Assembly (NCBI GenBank): GCA_910579735.1
Contig: CAJTUZ010000033.1
Location: 1 to 26,535 of the forward strand
Direction: 5' to 3'
From: an uncultured Lachnospiraceae bacterium
Lineage (GTDB): Bacteria; Bacillota; Clostridia; Lachnospirales; Lachnospiraceae
DNA length: 26,535 nt
Part shown: positions 23,555 through 26,535 of the stretch, in pieces
Layout: each line of letters begins with the position of its first letter
How positions within the stretch are numbered: the stretch's first letter is position 1
Made by a program: the position numbers and the translations under genes
Notes under the pieces: model-generated
Seen by the model: only the letters and a program-made list of their open reading frames with translations
The model's database searches: none
What the model was told of the DNA's origin: nothing

Positions 23555-23592
23555 GCGAATACGAAATCCGCACTGCAAGACTTCGTATCCGC
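23555..23592 (-). other. 15-bp stem hairpin upstream of the effector gene
   Basis: Arms 23555-23569 and 23578-23592 form, in minus-strand RNA, 15 consecutive pairs including three or four G-U pairs, with an 8-nt loop UGCAGUGC. It starts just after the WXG100 stop and ends about 26 nt before the effector start. There is no U tract, so it looks less like a terminator than a processing, stability or attenuation element. Confidence 0.55.
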
Positions 23593-23601
23593 GGCCAATG
23601 G

Positions 23602-23916
23602 TCAGTCTATGATATCGCCTGCAAGAGCGCTTCCGGTTTCCATATTCGCATTCTCCGCCTGTTCGTAGCGTTCCGCCATTTCCGTTAAATCCGTTACATG
23701 CTCTTTGATCATGCTGTGCATTCTTTCCATATCATCTTCAAGCAGTGCAAACTGTCCCGTATAGCTTGCAAAAGCGTCTCCTTCCCATGACGCCTGCAGT
23801 CCCTTAATCAGGTCCAGCATATTTGTCGTCAGCGTATGGATCTGGGTTCCCTTTCCTTCGAAATCGCTCGCCGTATTTTTCAGTGTCTGGGTATCGACTT
23901 TTAATGTTCCTTCCAT
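23602..23916 (-). CDS. WXG100 family protein 1
   Basis: 104 aa helical hairpin with WEG at the turn (about 44-46), and YEQAE near the C-terminus, a variant of the T7SS YxxxD/E export motif. No signal peptide. GGAGAATG precedes the ATG. It is the WXG protein closest to the candidate effector and may be its secretion partner. Confidence 0.88.
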   Translation of the reverse strand: MEGTLKVDTQTLKNTASDFEGKGTQIHTLTTNMLDLIKGLQASWEGDAFASYTGQFALLEDDMERMHSMIKEHVTDLTEMAERYEQAENANMETGSALAGDIID

Positions 23917-23980
23917 ATGTACATTCTCCTTTTCTTTTCTATGCTTTACCGCTTTCCTCTACTGTCTTCCTTATCTGTGA

Positions 23981-24280
23981 TTAATATGATCTGGTCGTCG
24001 CCGTGTTATAATTCTGATTTTCAGCCAGTTCATATTTTGATGCGATCAGTTCGAGCGCCTCGCAGTACTGATCGACTAACATGGCAAAATTGTCCATCTG
24101 AAGTTTGTCCTGCTGGAATGCCTTATCAAACGCATCCCTTGCCATGCCTTCCCACATACCGATTAATGAGCCTTCCTGTTCTGACAGACCCTCCACCTGC
24201 GTCTTGAACTGCCCGTTATATTCCCTGAGCGTGCCTGCCTTTGCTTTTAATTCGCTTGCTGTTACTCTAAAAGATGCCAT
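23981..24280 (-). CDS. WXG100 family protein 2
   Basis: 99 aa helical hairpin with WEG at about 43-45 and YELAE near the C-terminus. AGGAGG stands about 7 nt before the ATG. The C-terminus ends in a Thr/Arg/Tyr tail like that of WXG protein 3. It is a T7SS substrate or partner by family. Confidence 0.9.
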   Translation of the reverse strand: MASFRVTASELKAKAGTLREYNGQFKTQVEGLSEQEGSLIGMWEGMARDAFDKAFQQDKLQMDNFAMLVDQYCEALELIASKYELAENQNYNTATTRSY

Positions 24281-24325
24281 ATTTTTTCCTCCTGTTCTTT
24301 TTTGGCTTTTTATATAAATATTTTT

Positions 24326-24343
24326 GTGTAAAATATTTCACAC
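24326..24343. promoter_or_regulatory. 18-bp near-perfect palindrome between WXG genes
   Basis: GTGTAAAATATTTCACAC has 9-bp arms with one mismatch and lies in an AT-rich 90-bp gap. The minus strand just downstream carries TATATA-like sequence. It is a candidate operator or internal promoter region; no well-spaced -35/-10 pair is clear. Confidence 0.35.
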
Positions 24344-24370
24344 TGCCTTTTTACATCAGGTACTAAACCA

Positions 24371-24682
24371 TCAGTATGTTCTGTTCTGTGCAATCTCCAA
24401 CGCCGCCATCTCCGCGTCGTAGATGCGCTTTGCGACCGCTCTGATATCGGAAGCCACTGCGTGCAGAGAATTCGATGTCCCATCCATTTTCCCCTGCAAT
24501 ATGCTTCCCTTCGACAGATACAGGGACGCGTTCTCTCCCTTCCAGCCCGCAGAAAGATTCTGCATGGCGTTTTCGAAGTCCGTACGGGATAATCCGCTTA
24601 AATTATCCGCTATTTCGTCGATCGTATCCGCCTGACTAAGCGCTGTCCTGAAACTAAATTCAATCGTTGCCCGTGTCGCCAT
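24371..24682 (-). CDS. WXG100 family protein 3
   Basis: 103 aa, two long helices with WKG at about 47-49 and a YDAEM sequence in the C-terminal helix. It begins with a hydroxylated, less typical N-terminus and ends QNRTY, like WXG protein 2. GGAGAAAC precedes the ATG. It is the most divergent of the five. Confidence 0.82.
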   Translation of the reverse strand: MATRATIEFSFRTALSQADTIDEIADNLSGLSRTDFENAMQNLSAGWKGENASLYLSKGSILQGKMDGTSNSLHAVASDIRAVAKRIYDAEMAALEIAQNRTY

Positions 24683-24730
24683 TGTTTCTCCGTATCCTTT
24701 CTCAACCCGCTTTTGTGTGTATCTGCTTTT

Positions 24731-25057
24731 CTATGAAATGACGTCTCCCGGTAATTCCGCGGCGATGGCCTGTATTTCTGCCTCAGCCGTATCATATGTC
24801 TGAGCGATCGTTACCAGATCCTTCGGATGTTCCTTTAATCTTCTCATCATTTCTTCTATCTGTTCCTTCTGCTCTTTATACATATTTCTGTGCAGTTCTC
24901 CGGCCTCCCCGATCCAATAATAAGAAGTTCTGTTAATAATCGTCTCCAACCGGTCGAACCCTTCTTCCATCTGCCTGATACTGTCGGAAACGGAATCCGC
25001 CTTTGCCTTTAAAACCGTAGAATCTACTTTAATCTGTACGTCGCCTGTAATTGCCAT
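24731..25057 (-). CDS. WXG100 family protein 4
   Basis: 108 aa helical hairpin with WIG at about 48-50 and YDTAE in the C-terminal helix, followed by a short hydrophobic tail. A GAAAGGAGCATGGTTGGGA leader precedes the ATG. Confidence 0.88.
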   Translation of the reverse strand: MAITGDVQIKVDSTVLKAKADSVSDSIRQMEEGFDRLETIINRTSYYWIGEAGELHRNMYKEQKEQIEEMMRRLKEHPKDLVTIAQTYDTAEAEIQAIAAELPGDVIS

Positions 25058-25086
25058 TTCCCAACCATGCTCCTTTCAAAACCGCT

Positions 25087-25392
25087 TTATACGCCTATCG
25101 CGGAAATAATGCTGTTTACTTCGTTCTCACATATGTCATACTGCTCTCTCGCATATTGCATATTGTCAATAATCGACTGCACCGTCTTGCACATTTCCCT
25201 GGAATTCTCGTGATCATCGGCAAACTGCCTGTTAAATACCTCGTTTGCCGGTCCATCCCACATCGTGTCAAGCTCCGTCACATGATCGAACATCTTCTTT
25301 AACCGATCTTCCACTATTGCAAGCGCCTCCTGCAATTCGTTTACATCCGCTGCCAGAATCGCGGTATCAACCGTAATTTCTTTGATCTCCAT
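25087..25392 (-). CDS. WXG100 family protein 5
   Basis: 101 aa helical hairpin with WDG at about 45-47 and YDICE near the C-terminus (YxxxE export motif). GGGAGG lies 5-6 nt before the ATG. It is the first of the five canonical WXG100 genes downstream of the YukD gene. Confidence 0.9.
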   Translation of the reverse strand: MEIKEITVDTAILAADVNELQEALAIVEDRLKKMFDHVTELDTMWDGPANEVFNRQFADDHENSREMCKTVQSIIDNMQYAREQYDICENEVNSIISAIGV

Positions 25393-25410
25393 AATTCCTC
25401 CCTGCCGGAA

Positions 25411-25761
25411 TCATATTCCGCTTAAAATATTTGTTATATCAGAAAAGTCATTGACTTCTATCCCCTGCTTCGTATATAAAATGACATTTTGCTCACCGCT
25501 GTCGCAGATCCTGTTCTCACAGCTTTGATAATTCAGGATACTCTTGTTTAACGCCAGCATCATCTGATGCAGCCCCGCATACTCCTGTTCCATTGCCCGC
25601 CGGAGCTGTTCCAATCGTGCAGCAGGTTCTTCCATACCGGAAAGTCCCCTCACCGCTTTAACCGCCTGCTCCAGTTCCAGGATCTGATCCGACAATCCGG
25701 CTGTCTGTTTTTCCATATGGGCACATTCCTGTACTGCCTGGTCTAATATCATACTAAACAT
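25411..25761 (-). CDS. WXG-like helical protein without the WXG turn
   Basis: 116 aa, strongly helical with heptad-like Leu/Glu spacing. The WxG turn is absent, but NYQSCEN in the second helix parallels YDICEN of WXG protein 5. It extends further with ILYTKQG and a hydrophobic end. AAAGGAG precedes the ATG. It may be an EsaC-like or other T7SS accessory helical protein. Confidence 0.72.
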   Translation of the reverse strand: MFSMILDQAVQECAHMEKQTAGLSDQILELEQAVKAVRGLSGMEEPAARLEQLRRAMEQEYAGLHQMMLALNKSILNYQSCENRICDSGEQNVILYTKQGIEVNDFSDITNILSGI

Positions 25762-25785
25762 TGCCCGCTCCTTTGATCTGCTTCT

Positions 25786-25814
25786 ACTATAAAACCAAAC
25801 TACCCGTTTGTTAC
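25786..25814 (-). promoter_or_regulatory. Possible promoter of the WXG gene cluster
   Basis: Minus strand: GTAACA (4 of 6 to -35), 17-bp spacer, TATAGT -10, lying in the 96-bp gap after the YukD gene and about 25 bp before the next start codon. Confidence 0.35.
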
Positions 25815-25857
25815 CGCTTTCTGACAGACGACCCGTTTATCGGGATGAACAACCTGT

Positions 25858-26106
25858 TTATACCAGAATCAGACTGTTTCCGTTCCGGATACCGGACGAT
25901 GCCAGCGATAAGTTTTTAGACAGGATCTTTTTATCTTTGCCGGAACACAGCATCAGTTCCCCTATCTCTCCGACAATCTGACAGCGCTCTTTTTGTCCGA
26001 TCAGTTCTCCGATCTCCTCTACGATAGTACTGATCTTCTCATCCTCATCCAGTTGAAAATCATAGGTATTTCCAACCGCCGGCACATAAATATCCACCAG
26101 AATCAT
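25858..26106 (-). CDS. YukD/EsaB ubiquitin-like T7SS protein
   Basis: 82 aa with a ubiquitin-like beta-grasp pattern: ILVDIYVPAVGNTYDFQLD, helix KISTIVEEIGELIGQ, and the closing GIRNGNSLILV strand. YukD/EsaB is a core or regulatory T7SS component in Firmicutes, cytoplasmic, usually next to WXG genes. AGGAGG lies about 7 nt before the ATG; it starts 11 bp after the upstream gene. This is the clearest T7SS machinery gene in the window. Confidence 0.88.
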   Translation of the reverse strand: MILVDIYVPAVGNTYDFQLDEDEKISTIVEEIGELIGQKERCQIVGEIGELMLCSGKDKKILSKNLSLASSGIRNGNSLILV

Positions 26107-26117
26107 AGCTTCCCCTC

Positions 26118-26534
26118 CTATTTTGACAAGTTTATTTCCGTTTCTTTTCTCAGCGCCTCGACTACCTTCCTGCCGGCATAACCATAAAGAGTTGTCCCAT
26201 CTTTATCCGTCACGGCAAAATAATCGTTTAGTCCTTCCTTCATCAGCAGGTACTGCCTGATACACCGCCTGTTATCCGGTGAGACCACCCGCAGGCAGTC
26301 CGTTATGCATCCCGTTTCTTCCCTCCATATAGAAGGCGCTCTTTCAAATAATTCCTCTGCCTTTTTTTCCAATCCGGCATTTTCGATCCGTTCCTCTTTA
26401 TATAATGACTGGTCATCGACGAATCCTTCTAACCAAAAGCCGCATGCACATATCTCTTCCGGCAGTTCTTCCCGCAGTACGCGCCTGATTCGGTATCTTC
26501 CGCCGGGAACCGTGCAGGCACAGACAAATACGGC
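26118..26534 (-). CDS. 3' part of an unknown T7SS-locus gene (truncated by the window edge)
   Basis: The reading frame is open to the right edge, giving 138 codons before the stop. A TTG at 26372 could be mistaken for a start, but the upstream frame is well formed (CACTVPGGRYRIRRVLREEL, ICACGFWLEGF) and the true start lies outside. The visible part is Cys- and Arg-rich at first, then helical and charged, with a YFAVTDKDGTTLYGY beta hairpin. I do not recognise the family. Proximity to the YukD gene suggests a T7SS-related role. Confidence 0.7.
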   Translation of the reverse strand, partial: AVFVCACTVPGGRYRIRRVLREELPEEICACGFWLEGFVDDQSLYKEERIENAGLEKKAEELFERAPSIWREETGCITDCLRVVSPDNRRCIRQYLLMKEGLNDYFAVTDKDGTTLYGYAGRKVVEALRKETEINLSK

Positions 26535-26535
26535 C

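Noticed and set aside
23122..23688. 188-codon + strand frame
   Set aside because: Antisense to the effector N-terminus and WXG protein 1, and crosses the hairpin; no ribosome binding site or domain.

Overview
The window looks like a chromosomal piece of a Gram-positive, probably Lachnospiraceae-type (Clostridia) gut bacterium. Genes carry strong AGGAGG-like ribosome binding sites, are tightly packed, and include a WXG100/YukD type VII secretion (T7SS) cluster, eukaryote-like Ser/Thr kinase signalling and a maltodextrin ABC operon. The taxonomic call is an inference from gene content. I saw no rRNA, tRNA, CRISPR array or insertion sequence.

Region 1 (1-3154, + strand): an 88-bp array of eight 11-bp direct repeats, then a secreted VIT/von Willebrand A protein with a C-terminal sorting tail, overlapping by 4 bp an exosortase-family transpeptidase with a complete Cys/Arg/His triad. 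They look like a one-enzyme, one-substrate surface-sorting pair. Region 2 (3170-4640, - strand): a MATE efflux pump with its own promoter.

Region 3 (4718-11933, - strand): a starch/maltodextrin operon. In transcription order it holds a membrane-anchored surface protein with three CBM26-like starch-binding modules, a solute-binding lipoprotein, two MalF/MalG-type permeases, an intracellular GH13 neopullulanase/cyclomaltodextrinase and a LacI-type regulator. No MalK ATPase is present, so a shared ATPase must come from elsewhere. A good sigma-A promoter lies at 11905-11933. A strong hairpin terminator at 12070-12121 separates this operon from the next block.

Region 4 (12177-26535, - strand, transcription running right to left): a T7SS locus fused to a phospho-signalling module. 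From the right edge: a truncated unknown gene, a YukD/EsaB ubiquitin-like protein, a WXG-like helical protein, five divergent WXG100 proteins, a cysteine-free 433-aa candidate effector with a Gly/Ala-rich C-terminal half, two DUF4176-type proteins, a vWA-TM-FHA protein, a PP2C phosphatase, a zinc-ribbon membrane protein with carboxypeptidase-regulatory-like and YfaP-like domains, a Ser/Thr kinase with extracytoplasmic TPRs, a 44-aa single-pass membrane protein lying directly against the kinase stop codon, and two paralogous TM-TPR proteins.

The most interesting signals are: three perfectly spaced 12-residue TEL repeats inserted in the kinase between its APE-like motif and helix F, with similar Thr motifs just before the FHA domain of the partner protein; the candidate effector, preceded by a 15-bp stem hairpin; the helically phased 11-bp array; and a dispersed leader element found upstream of several genes.
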